Origin: CAZAGT01 sp964484515
GTDB lineage: Bacteria > Desulfobacterota > DSM-4660 > Desulfatiglandales > HGW-15
NCBI GenBank assembly: GCA_964484515.1
Contig: CAZAGT010000014.1
Coordinates: forward strand, 1 to 29,597
Length of the DNA stretch: 29,597 nt
Direction: 5' to 3'
A model generated the notes under the pieces. The model worked only from the letters and a program-made list of their open reading frames with translations. It searched no databases and was not told where the DNA came from. This document shows positions 8,395-15,910 of this stretch, piece by piece; the first letter of the stretch is position 1, and each line of letters starts with the position of its first letter. Both the position numbers and the translations under genes were made by a program.

Positions 8395-8430
8395 TAGAAC
8401 CACTTTAGAACCACTTTCCTTTAAATTCAA
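8395..8430 (-). promoter_or_regulatory. Toxin-antitoxin promoter with tandem 11-bp operator repeats
   Basis: Read on the minus strand, a -35 like TTGAAT (8425-8430) and a -10 like TAAAGT (8402-8407) are 17 bp apart. The 11-mer AAGTGGTTCTA occurs twice with no gap (8406-8416 and 8395-8405), covering the -10 and expected start site. Repeats one helical turn apart are what a ribbon-helix-helix repressor such as the encoded antitoxin would bind. Promoter elements match consensus only 4 of 6 bases each. Confidence 0.5.
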
Positions 8431-8611
8431 GTGAAAATCGTCAGAAAAGAGTTACGAACCCAGAAATTTTTCCTGACATCTACACCATAAACCGGGCATA
8501 TCTGTTACCGGTTAAGCCATGAATCGGTAACGATAATAACCATGTTGAAGGGAACGTCGGTTCCAAAACGATTTGGGAGGAGATAAGGATCACAAATATG
8601 TTGGGCGCGTC

Positions 8612-8828
8612 TCAAGAGACCGCGGCGGGCGCAAAGGCTTCACGTCTTCCCGCCTCGCCAAAAGTCTCCAACGTTTCTGATATAGGCAAGGGCATGAAGG
8701 GGATCCGACTTGGCGGTGCGGCAGGCTTTGCCCCCAAGGTGGGCCTTATATCGCTCTTCAATATTCTTTCTCGCTCCGGGGTAAAGGGTGCCGGAACGTA
8801 GTCGGAGAATGAAGAACCAGGCGGGCAT
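8612..8828 (-). pseudogene. Frameshifted, truncated GIY-YIG nuclease remnant
   Basis: From ATG 8828 the frame reads MPAWFFILRLRSGTLYPGAR, then KNIEERYKAHLGGKACRTAK, the start of a small GIY-YIG endonuclease of the 'FYILRLRSGTLYPGATK...ERYKAHLAGRACRTT' type. After LALAYI-like residues the match leaves this frame. In the next frame the expected continuation appears: ETLETFGEAGRREA (the family has ETF-SEARRREAQIKRW), and it then breaks off at a stop at 8612 before the usual final 20-30 residues. One frameshift near 8680 and loss of the 3' end make it a decayed gene. The protein comparison is from memory. It lies between the toxin-antitoxin promoter and the tRNA gene. Confidence 0.6.
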
Positions 8829-8921
8829 GTCCAATAGGCCTTTCGACTCGCCCTTCACTTCGTTTCGGACCGCTCAAGGCCATTTCGACGTAATTCGCTC
8901 TTCGGTCGGAGACCTTGAGCG

Positions 8922-8949
8922 AAAAAAGGGCACCAAAAGTGCCCTTTTT
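8922..8949 (-). terminator. Intrinsic terminator after tRNA-Asn
   Basis: Stem AAAAAGGGCAC / GTGCCCTTTTT with a 5-nt loop, flanked by A and T runs on both sides, so it can work in either direction. On the minus strand it follows the tRNA 3' end by about 10 bp and ends in six T residues. Confidence 0.8.
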
Positions 8950-8958
8950 GAGTCGAAA

Positions 8959-9034
8959 TGGCTCCCCGGGACGGACTCGAACCGCCGACTAAGTGGTTAA
9001 CAGCCACCCGCTCTACCAGCTGAGCTACCGGGGA
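8959..9034 (-). tRNA. tRNA-Asn (anticodon GTT)
   Basis: A complete 76-nt cloverleaf on the minus strand. The acceptor stem TCCCCGG pairs with CCGGGGA, followed by discriminator G and an encoded CCA. The D arm carries AGCTGGTAGAGC, the anticodon loop is CTGTTAA with GTT (Asn), and the T arm contains the GGTTCGAGTCC core. Normal in all parts. Confidence 0.96.
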
Positions 9035-9081
9035 ATAAAAGCAGGAAATTCAGATTGTTAAGACCTTCCCCGCCGATTAAG

Positions 9082-9110
9082 ATCATGTCATAGAAACTAT
9101 TCTAGAGCAA
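9082..9110 (-). promoter_or_regulatory. Possible promoter of tRNA-Asn
   Basis: On the minus strand TTGCTC (9105-9110) and CATGAT (9082-9087) are 17 bp apart, placing a start site about 40 nt before the tRNA. Each box matches 4 of 6 consensus positions. Confidence 0.35.
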
Positions 9111-9214
9111 AAGGAAAGGCTTGTCTAACAGAATCATGATAGGACGTCAAGTCTGTCTGAAAGGCCATACCACGGAGGATGTCAAGGCCCTCGCAGTGGG
9201 CAATTAGGGTCAGG

Positions 9215-10480
9215 CTACAACTTATCCCATAGCTCCCAGAAGTGGGGGAAGGATTTGTACACACACTCGGGGTCTTCGATCTTGATTCCGGGCGTTTTCA
9301 GGCCGACCACGGCGGCGCTCATGGCTAGGCGATGATCGTCGTGAGGGTTGAGAACCGCGGCGGAAAGGCTTCCGCCGCCATGGATGACAAGCCCGTCTTC
9401 GAGGACCTCGATCCGGGCCCCCATACGTTGCCATTCAGCAGCGAGGTCCCCGAGGCGATCGCTCTCCTTGTGCCGCAGGTGGGCCACATTGCGGATCATT
9501 GTCTGGCCCTCGGCAAACAGTGCCACGGCTGCCAGGGTGGGCACCATATCCGGCATGGCCGCCATGTCCACGTCAATGGGGGAAAGCGTCTCTCCCTCTA
9601 CAGTGACATTGTCGGCCCTCCTGACGACACGGCAGCCCATCTGCTCCAATATCTCGAGGAGCCCGATGTCGCCCTGCCGGGTTGTATCGTGGTGGATATT
9701 CTCGGTCGTCACAGAGCCCATGGTTACAGCGGCAGCGGCCCAGAAATAGGATGCGGAGGAAACGTCACCCTCGATGACGAATTCGCAGGAGCGGTACTTT
9801 CGTCCCCCATCCACTTTGAATCTTTTATAGTCTTCGCGCTCCACTTGTGCCCCGAAGGTTTGCATCACGTCGACGGTCACGTCCACATAGGGTCGTGAGA
9901 CCAAATCCCCGCGGATCTCTATTTCAATCCCCTTCTCGGTATATGGACCGCTAAGCAGTAATGAAGAGATGTACTGACTACTCTTGTCGCCCGGGATGGC
10001 CACATTCCCTCCGGGGACACCCTTCGCCTTGATCAAGACCGGTGGAAAGCCTTCCTGATCGACACACTCCGCCTCTACTCCCAGGGCGTTGAGGGCCCTG
10101 ACGAGATCACCGATCGGTCTCTGAAGCATCCGTGGTGTACCGGTGATAAGATACTCGCCCTTCGCAAGGGCAAAGGTTGAAAGGAGCAGCCGGTAGGAGG
10201 TCCCGGAATTGCCCAGGTATATCTCTCTCCTCTTTGGAGTGGGTGCAAAGTCGCCTCCCATACCGGAGACGAACACGTCTTCCGCCTCTATTTCAACACT
10301 GACGCCCAGGGCGCGCAGGGCGTTGACCGTGTAAAGGGTGTCTTCGGAGGCGAGGAACTCCTTGAGGAGGCTCTTTCCCTGAGCCAGGGCCGACGTAATC
10401 AGGGCCCGGTGCGTGACACTCTTGGAGCCCGGGATCCTCACGGTGGCATTGATTTGCGCACGTGGTTTGATTTCTTTCAT
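9215..10480 (-). CDS. aroA: 5-enolpyruvylshikimate-3-phosphate synthase
   Basis: Condenses shikimate-3-phosphate with PEP, sixth step of the shikimate pathway; cytoplasmic. The 421-residue length is normal. Signatures: PGSKSVTHRAL near the N-terminus (phosphate- and substrate-binding Lys), LGNSGTSYRLLL (PEP-binding loop, with SGTS in place of the more common AGT), GDKSSQYISSLLL, DMVPTLAAVALFAEG, RHKESDRL and PHDDHRLAMSAAV at the C-terminal end. All expected catalytic Lys, Arg, Asp and Glu motifs are intact. The ATG is preceded by GAGG in a 28-bp gap after aroE. It is the last gene of the minus-strand aromatic operon; tRNA-Asn lies beyond. Confidence 0.96.
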   Translation of the reverse strand: MKEIKPRAQINATVRIPGSKSVTHRALITSALAQGKSLLKEFLASEDTLYTVNALRALGVSVEIEAEDVFVSGMGGDFAPTPKRREIYLGNSGTSYRLLLSTFALAKGEYLITGTPRMLQRPIGDLVRALNALGVEAECVDQEGFPPVLIKAKGVPGGNVAIPGDKSSQYISSLLLSGPYTEKGIEIEIRGDLVSRPYVDVTVDVMQTFGAQVEREDYKRFKVDGGRKYRSCEFVIEGDVSSASYFWAAAAVTMGSVTTENIHHDTTRQGDIGLLEILEQMGCRVVRRADNVTVEGETLSPIDVDMAAMPDMVPTLAAVALFAEGQTMIRNVAHLRHKESDRLGDLAAEWQRMGARIEVLEDGLVIHGGGSLSAAVLNPHDDHRLAMSAAVVGLKTPGIKIEDPECVYKSFPHFWELWDKL

Positions 10481-10508
10481 GATGAGCCTCTATTTGCCAC
10501 GGACCGGG

Positions 10509-11324
10509 CTAATCCTGGAGCGCCTTGCGCGCTGCTTGCGACATGGCCTCTACGGGGGCCTCGAGCCCGGTCCAGAGGCGGAACTGCTCCGCACCTTGAT
10601 AGACGAACATACCAAGTCCATCGACCGTCACACAACCCCGCTCCTTTGCCGTCCTCAGCAGACGAGTCTGCAGAGGATTATAGACGATGTCCATCACGGT
10701 CATCCCCTTGCGGAGGATACGATCCGGGACGGGAGACTCTTCGGTGTGCGGACTCATACCGACCGAGGTCGTATTGATCAGCAGGTCGGGACTTGTTTGC
10801 TCTACCCCGTTAAGGGTCACGAAGGAACAGCCAAGGTCTTGCGCAAGGGCTTCCCCCCTTTCCCTGGAACGGTTGGCAATTTGGAGGGGGACGCCCTTCT
10901 CTTTTAGCATGAAGCCGATGGCCCTTGCCGCGCCCCCGGCACCCACGATAAGGCACCCCTTACCGGAGATCTCGGTCTTGGCCTCCAGCGCCATGAGGGC
11001 GCCCTTGGCATCCGTATTATAACCGATCAGGCGACCGCCCTCATTTCTGATCGTATTGACGGCCCCGATCTCTTGCGCCAATTCGTCGACCTGATCGAGT
11101 AACGGGATCACCGTCGATTTGTGGGGAATGGTCACGCTCAACCCCCTGATCCCGAGGGCCCTCACACCCCTGATGAGACTTTCGACATCCTGTACATCAA
11201 AGGCCAAATAAACGGCATTGAGACCGCTTGCCGCCAGGGCCGCATTGTGCATGGTCGGCCCAAGGGAATGGCCGATCGGATGTCCCACAACGCCGTAAAG
11301 TCTTGTCTTTTGATCGATGTTCAT
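10509..11324 (-). CDS. aroE: Shikimate 5-dehydrogenase
   Basis: NADPH-dependent reduction of 3-dehydroshikimate to shikimate. 271 residues. Substrate domain: GHPIGHSLGPTMHNAA (shikimate-binding Ser) and SVTIPHKSTVIPLLD (catalytic Lys). NTIRNEGGRLIGYNTDAKG carries the conserved Asn and Asp. The cofactor domain has GAGGAARAIGFML and NRSRERGE (NADPH-type Arg-containing loop), then NTTSVGM and YNPLQTRLL. It ends with GLGMFVYQGAEQFRLWTG. The start overlaps the aroD stop by ATGA (11321-11324), so the two are translationally coupled. Confidence 0.96.
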   Translation of the reverse strand: MNIDQKTRLYGVVGHPIGHSLGPTMHNAALAASGLNAVYLAFDVQDVESLIRGVRALGIRGLSVTIPHKSTVIPLLDQVDELAQEIGAVNTIRNEGGRLIGYNTDAKGALMALEAKTEISGKGCLIVGAGGAARAIGFMLKEKGVPLQIANRSRERGEALAQDLGCSFVTLNGVEQTSPDLLINTTSVGMSPHTEESPVPDRILRKGMTVMDIVYNPLQTRLLRTAKERGCVTVDGLGMFVYQGAEQFRLWTGLEAPVEAMSQAARKALQD

Positions 11325-11989
11325 AATGAAAACTGCTCCAGCAGTTGTTTCATTTCCGAAACCGGGATCTGACCAGTGGCCGACTCCTGCCCGACCCCGA
11401 GAGAGGTAAAAGTCAAATAACCGCCCATCAGGAGTGAAAAGACACGGCTCATACGGCCCATGGGACCCATGCAGAAGGTGATAATCTCCTTCCCCATGGT
11501 GCGAGCCCTGGGGATGAGCTCCAACACGCGGAGATTATCTTCCCAGGCCTTGGCCATCGTAACAATTTTGATGATCTCGGCACCTGTGTCGACACACCGC
11601 AAAAAGATGTCATCCAGCGCCTTTCGTGAAGGTGTCTGATCGTTAATGTGGACGGATATCACGATCCCGGAACTCTTCTTTTCCGCAAAGACCTTCGCGC
11701 GCCACTCCTCAGGGAAACGGAGTTCCACGTCGACAAGCTTGACCCCCGCCCGAATCGCCGCCGTGAGATATCCGGTCGCCGCCTCGGCTCCTTCGGTCCC
11801 TTTTCCGCCCTCCTGTATCGAACGATAGGTCGCGAGCACCGGTTTGGTGGTGGACGCAACCAATTCTGACACGTCAAACTGCTCCATCAGATCCAGACGC
11901 AGCTCGAGGATGTCCGCGAATCCTTCAGCTTCCGGTATCTTCTTCAGGGCTTCTTCGTTATTCCGGGCAATAATCGGGATGCAAAGCAT
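11321..11989 (-). CDS. aroD: Type I 3-dehydroquinate dehydratase
   Basis: Converts 3-dehydroquinate to 3-dehydroshikimate by a Schiff-base mechanism. 222 residues, normal for a stand-alone type I enzyme. Visible motifs: ILELRLDLM, VLATYRS, the catalytic His in VISVHIND, the Schiff-base Lys in IIKIVTMAK, FCMGPMGRMSR, and the closing loop TSLGVGQESATGQIP. The ATG at 11989 has no convincing ribosome-binding site, so a slightly different start is possible. It lies 56 bp after tyrA and overlaps aroE by 4 bp. Confidence 0.94.
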   Translation of the reverse strand: MLCIPIIARNNEEALKKIPEAEGFADILELRLDLMEQFDVSELVASTTKPVLATYRSIQEGGKGTEGAEAATGYLTAAIRAGVKLVDVELRFPEEWRAKVFAEKKSSGIVISVHINDQTPSRKALDDIFLRCVDTGAEIIKIVTMAKAWEDNLRVLELIPRARTMGKEIITFCMGPMGRMSRVFSLLMGGYLTFTSLGVGQESATGQIPVSEMKQLLEQFSL

Positions 11990-12045
11990 ATGGCCAACTC
12001 AACAAAACATGACCACGCCCAAAGGACGTGCATTCTAAGCCAGTA

Positions 12046-12846
12046 TCAAGTACACCTTGATCCGTCCACATCGAAGTAGTCTTTCAGGGCCTCGTAGAAG
12101 TCTTCAAACGCCTGCTGGTCTCCGTTTTGTATTACTTCCATCAAACGCTTGACCGACTGCAAGTAGTCGTCCATGGGCCCTTCGGCCGCCGGGTTGTTCA
12201 TCAGAAGAGATCCGAAAAGCGTTGCGGATTGTCTGAGCATGGAGCCTATGCGATCCAGTCTCTGCTCAAATGTCTGGGTCGATGCGCCGACAAGCTTCTC
12301 CTTCCCGAAACCGGAACGGCTGATGCAATCGGCCAGGGCCAAGGTCGACAAGTGATTCACGCCCTGAATGAGCCCCATCAACCGGTCGTGTTCTTGGGGC
12401 TCCAAAACCGCGATCTTCATCCCTTCATCCCGTAGGATCCCCGTAATCCATTTCTGACCGCTCCTTCCTCTCCCCGGGCAGACGGCCACCCTGAGGTCCC
12501 TGTCCGATGTCCCATCGGGGCCGAAGAGCGGGTGGAGTCCGACGACCTGGGCGCGAGAGTATTCCAGCATGGCCTCCACCGGCCTCACCTTCAATGACGC
12601 GAGATCCATGAGAAGTCCCTCTTCGGGGACCAGGGGGCCGATCTCCCGGATGACCCTGACCGTGTCGGCGATAGGGACGGACACAACCACCACATCACTC
12701 TGTTGAGCCATTTCAGCAGGTGTTAGCTCAGTGCGGCGGCTGGCGCGCAGAACGGAAAGCCCGCGCTTCTCCAACAGACGCGCCAGCCACACACCCATCC
12801 TGCCTGTGCCGCCGACGATCCCTATGACGGGTGCCGCTAATCCCAT
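12046..12846 (-). CDS. tyrA: Prephenate/arogenate dehydrogenase
   Basis: Oxidative decarboxylation of prephenate to 4-hydroxyphenylpyruvate, toward tyrosine. 266 residues, a short TyrA without an ACT or chorismate-mutase domain. Dinucleotide-binding fold at the N-terminus (GIVGGTGRMGVWLARLL), then SDVVVVSVPI, the conserved LMDLASLK and the catalytic His region VGLHPLFGPDG. The start at 12846 was chosen because GGAGG lies just upstream within the pheA end and the Rossmann motif begins 9 residues later; the longer frame upstream is the antisense-free read-through of pheA sequence in another frame. It overlaps pheA by 10 bp. Prephenate versus arogenate preference cannot be read from the sequence. 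Confidence 0.92.
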   Translation of the reverse strand: MGLAAPVIGIVGGTGRMGVWLARLLEKRGLSVLRASRRTELTPAEMAQQSDVVVVSVPIADTVRVIREIGPLVPEEGLLMDLASLKVRPVEAMLEYSRAQVVGLHPLFGPDGTSDRDLRVAVCPGRGRSGQKWITGILRDEGMKIAVLEPQEHDRLMGLIQGVNHLSTLALADCISRSGFGKEKLVGASTQTFEQRLDRIGSMLRQSATLFGSLLMNNPAAEGPMDDYLQSVKRLMEVIQNGDQQAFEDFYEALKDYFDVDGSRCT

Positions 12847-13946
12847 GGGGCACCTCCGGCGGGGTAGGAACCCAATCTCTTGACAAAGACGCAGTGCCCC
12901 TCCATCTCGGTAAGTGCCTCTCGGACATTCGCGTCCTTCTCGTGCCCTTCGATATCCACGAAAAAGAGGTACTCCCACTTTCTGGTCTTCATCGGCCTCG
13001 ATTCGATGCGGGTCATGTTGATGTCCCTCGATGCCAGGGATCCTAGGGCCCTGTGCAAGGCGCCGGGCCTGTGAGTCACCAGAAACAGCAGGGACGTCTT
13101 GTCCCGTCCCGAAGGCTCGGTGTGGTTCTTGCCAATCACCAGAAAGCGAGTGAAGTTATCGGGGATGTCTTCGATCCCCTCCTCCAGGATATGTAGGCCG
13201 TAAGTACTGCTCGTCAGTTGACTACCGATGGAGGCCGCATCGGGAGCTTCCGCAGCCATCTTCGCTGCCACGGCGGTACTCGAGACTTCCTTGACGGGTA
13301 TCCCCCCCAGGTGATTCCTGATCCAGGTCCGGCATTGAGCGAGGGGCATCGGATGGGAGTAGAGCTGTTTGACCTGTGCAATCCCTCCAGCCTTGCTCAA
13401 GAGATGATGCCTTATACGGAGATAGATCTCCGCGCTTATCCTCAGATCATATTTGAATAGGAGATCCAGAGTCGTCGTCACGGAGCCCTCAGTGGAGTTC
13501 TCGATGGGTACCACGCCCTGCAGGCTTAGTCGCTTTTCAACCGCCGCAAATATATCCTCGATGCTTTTCGACGCTCGAAAGGTCGCCGAACGGCCATAGT
13601 GGTAAAGGGCGGCCTGGTGACTGAAGGTCGCTTCCGGACCCAGATAAGCTACGGTCGGGACCTGCTGTACGGATCGAGCCGCAGACATGATTTCAGAGAA
13701 TATGTTGCGAATCGTCTGCTCATTCAGGCTCTCTTGGCCTTTTGAGCTCAAACGCCTGAGTACCTCCTGCTCGCGGGTCTGATCAAGGACATCCATGCCG
13801 AGCTCTCTCTTGAGCTTGCCGATCTCTACGGCAACACCCTGTCTCTCCATGAGCAGGGCAAGGATTTGCTCATCGATCTGGTCGATCTCCTCTCGATACC
13901 CGTTCACGGCCTGCTGTTCGCTTTTATTTTGATCTTCCTTTTTCAC
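12837..13946 (-). CDS. pheA: Bifunctional chorismate mutase/prephenate dehydratase (P-protein)
   Basis: Chorismate to prephenate to phenylpyruvate, toward phenylalanine. 369 residues in three parts. Residues 15-90 are an AroQ chorismate mutase (REEIDQIDEQILALLMERQ, EIGKLKRELG). Residues 98-275 are prephenate dehydratase (VAYLGPEATFSHQAA, PIENSTEGSVTTTLDLL, and the catalytic Thr in NFTRFLVIG at about 264-272). Residues 283-360 are an ACT regulatory domain with GALH and ESRP, the Phe-binding motifs, so feedback inhibition by Phe is expected. The start is GTG at 13946, with AGGAGAG 6 bp upstream. It lies 15 bp after the aldolase gene. Confidence 0.95.
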   Translation of the reverse strand: MKKEDQNKSEQQAVNGYREEIDQIDEQILALLMERQGVAVEIGKLKRELGMDVLDQTREQEVLRRLSSKGQESLNEQTIRNIFSEIMSAARSVQQVPTVAYLGPEATFSHQAALYHYGRSATFRASKSIEDIFAAVEKRLSLQGVVPIENSTEGSVTTTLDLLFKYDLRISAEIYLRIRHHLLSKAGGIAQVKQLYSHPMPLAQCRTWIRNHLGGIPVKEVSSTAVAAKMAAEAPDAASIGSQLTSSTYGLHILEEGIEDIPDNFTRFLVIGKNHTEPSGRDKTSLLFLVTHRPGALHRALGSLASRDINMTRIESRPMKTRKWEYLFFVDIEGHEKDANVREALTEMEGHCVFVKRLGSYPAGGAPWD

Positions 13947-13961
13947 CCATCTCTCCTTTGC

Positions 13962-14783
13962 CTACCAGATAACGCCGCCACTCAGCACAGGACTTTCCAA
14001 GGGCTCCTCGCTCAAGGCCGACGCGGCGGTAGAGACTGCAAAACCCTTGTGCACGATCTGCGTGATGGCCTTTATCATGTTCCCCGGCTTCTTGTACTGA
14101 AAGACGTTTCTGCCCACCGAAATCCCGTAGGCCCCGGCCTGCATGACGTTGGAAACCATCTTCAGAAAATCCCCCTCCCTAACCTCCTTTTCTCCCCCTA
14201 TCGTCACCAGGGGAACTGGGCAAGCGCCCACCACTTCTTGAAAGGTCTCGACCGCGCCCGTGTACGGTACCCTCACGAGATCGGCCCCTAGCTCAGCGCC
14301 GATCCTGGCCGCCCGCATAACGGCCTTAAGCTGTTTTTCCTTGTCCTTTTTCGGTTGCGGATGCATCAATGCAAAGAGCGGCATCCCCCACCTAAGGCAG
14401 TCTTGGGACACCTTGCCGAGTATCTTCAGCATGGCATTCTCATCGGCACCGCCAATCTCGATCCTGACCGAGACGGCATCCGCGCCGATGCTGATGGCCT
14501 CATCAACCTGCGTGACGAGGGTCTGACCGCCACTTTCGAGGGTGGCCGTCAAGTGAACGATCAGCCCAATGTCTCTTCCGCTGCGTCGGTGCGAGGTCGC
14601 CACGATGCCTTTGTGAAGGATGACGGCGTTGGCGCCCCCCAGCGCAACAGTGTCCACGATGTTCTTGATATCCTTCAACCCCTCGATGGGGCCCATGCCG
14701 ACGCCATGGATAAGCGGGACCATCACCGTCTTCTTGGTGTTGCGGTCCATCACGCGTTCCATACGAATCGTTTTCCCAATCAT
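13962..14783 (-). CDS. Class I aldolase-family protein resembling ADH synthase (archaeal AroA'), catalytic residues replaced
   Basis: 273 residues, aligned from memory along its whole length with 2-amino-3,7-dideoxy-D-threo-hept-6-ulosonate synthase (MJ0400), the first enzyme of the archaeal route to 3-dehydroquinate. Shared stretches are GGANAVILHKGIV, IGLIVHLTATLESGGQTLVT-like, GADAVSV, WGMPLFALM, IGAELGADLV, YTGAVETFQEVV and ISVGRNVFQ. The three residues known as catalytic there are changed: the Asp of DHGV is Ile25 (LIHGV), the Tyr of MMYP is His141 (LMHP), and the Schiff-base Lys of IVKTSYTG is Arg171 (LVRVPYTG). I checked each codon. ATG 14783 has CAGGAG upstream. The gene is embedded in the operon, so it is presumably expressed and useful, but classical Schiff-base aldolase activity is unlikely. 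The usual partner, DHQ synthase II, is absent here. Confidence 0.8.
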   Translation of the reverse strand: MIGKTIRMERVMDRNTKKTVMVPLIHGVGMGPIEGLKDIKNIVDTVALGGANAVILHKGIVATSHRRSGRDIGLIVHLTATLESGGQTLVTQVDEAISIGADAVSVRIEIGGADENAMLKILGKVSQDCLRWGMPLFALMHPQPKKDKEKQLKAVMRAARIGAELGADLVRVPYTGAVETFQEVVGACPVPLVTIGGEKEVREGDFLKMVSNVMQAGAYGISVGRNVFQYKKPGNMIKAITQIVHKGFAVSTAASALSEEPLESPVLSGGVIW

Positions 14784-14854
14784 GATCCAACTCCTGACCG
14801 CGAGATATCATCGGGAACAACCCTCAACGCTGAGAAGCTCCGTTGCTTCTCCGA

Positions 14855-15907
14855 CTAGCCCAGCGTCTTCGAGCGCAGGTAATGATCGACGAGGACCAGC
14901 TTGACCATCGCCTCAAGCACCGGGATGATCCTGGGAATGGCGGCCACGTCGAATCTTCCACTCATCTTCAGTTTGGCGGGGCGGCCCTGGCGGTCGACGG
15001 TATCCTGCTCGCGGGGAATAGAGGGGATCGGCTTAACGGCTGCCCTCAGGATGATCTCGTCCCCGTTTGAAATGCCTCCCAGAATCCCGCCAGCGTGATT
15101 GCTCCGAAAGCCATCCGGCGTGATAGGGTCGTTGTTCTCTGATCCCGTCATACGGGCGGCCTCAAAACCGGCTCCGATCTCAACCCCTTTCACCGCGCCG
15201 ATCGACATCAACGCCTTGGCCAAATCGGCATCCAGTTTGTCGAAGACCGGCTCGCCAAGTCCTGCCGGACACCCCGTAACGCGCACCTCGGTGAGACCGC
15301 CAAGCGAGTCGCCCTCCTGCTTGGCCTTTGAGACGGCTTCCTTCATCCGTTCGGAGGCTTCGGGGTCAGGGCAGAAGAAAGGATCTTTTTCGGCATAATC
15401 CAGATCGATCTGTTTCACCTCGACGCGACCCAGTTCGATGGTGTAGGCGGTCACCCGCACCCCGAGCGGTCCGAGGATCTTGCCGGCTATGACACCGGCG
15501 GCCACTCTGGCGGCGGTCTCGCGCGCCGAATATCTGCCCGCACCGCGGTAGTCAAAGTGACCGTACTTCTTGAAATAGGTGTAGTCGGCATGGCCAGGCC
15601 GAAAAAGCTCACGCAATATGTCATAGGGCCTGCTGACCGCATCGCGATTGCGGATAAAGAGGTGGATCGGATTGCCGGTGCTGAGCCCTTCGAATACGCC
15701 GGCCAGGATCTCGACGCGATCCTCCTCTTTGCGGGGAGTATCGAGGTCGCGTTTGCCCGGCCTGCGACGCTCCATATCGCGCACGAAGTCCTCTGGGGCA
15801 ATTGGTACCCGTGGTGGACACCCGTCGATCACGGCCCCGACACCGTTGCCGTGCGACTCACCAAAGGTGGTTACCCTGAACACTTGCCCAAATGAGTTCC
15901 CGCCCAT
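14855..15907 (-). CDS. aroC: Chorismate synthase
   Basis: FMN-dependent trans-1,4-elimination of phosphate from EPSP to give chorismate. 350 residues. Signatures: TTFGESHGNGVGAVIDGCPP at the N-terminus, RRPGKRDLDTPRKEED, RPGHADYTYFKKYG, DYRGAGRYSARETAARVAAG, SIGAVKGVEIGAGFEAA and GGILGGISNG. Two usually strict motifs are altered: GGGRSSARET reads GAGRYSARET, and the C-terminal GRHD reads GRFD. The active-site His residues of GESHG and RPGHAD are kept, so activity is likely. AGGAG lies inside the end of aroK, and the ATG is 3 bp after the aroK stop: tight coupling. Confidence 0.94.
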   Translation of the reverse strand: MGGNSFGQVFRVTTFGESHGNGVGAVIDGCPPRVPIAPEDFVRDMERRRPGKRDLDTPRKEEDRVEILAGVFEGLSTGNPIHLFIRNRDAVSRPYDILRELFRPGHADYTYFKKYGHFDYRGAGRYSARETAARVAAGVIAGKILGPLGVRVTAYTIELGRVEVKQIDLDYAEKDPFFCPDPEASERMKEAVSKAKQEGDSLGGLTEVRVTGCPAGLGEPVFDKLDADLAKALMSIGAVKGVEIGAGFEAARMTGSENNDPITPDGFRSNHAGGILGGISNGDEIILRAAVKPIPSIPREQDTVDRQGRPAKLKMSGRFDVAAIPRIIPVLEAMVKLVLVDHYLRSKTLG

Positions 15908-15910
15908 AGC

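Noticed and set aside
8598..8801. 67-codon + strand open frame
   Set aside because: It is antisense to the GIY-YIG remnant, whose protein likeness on the other strand is better; the upstream GGAGG is too far from the ATG.
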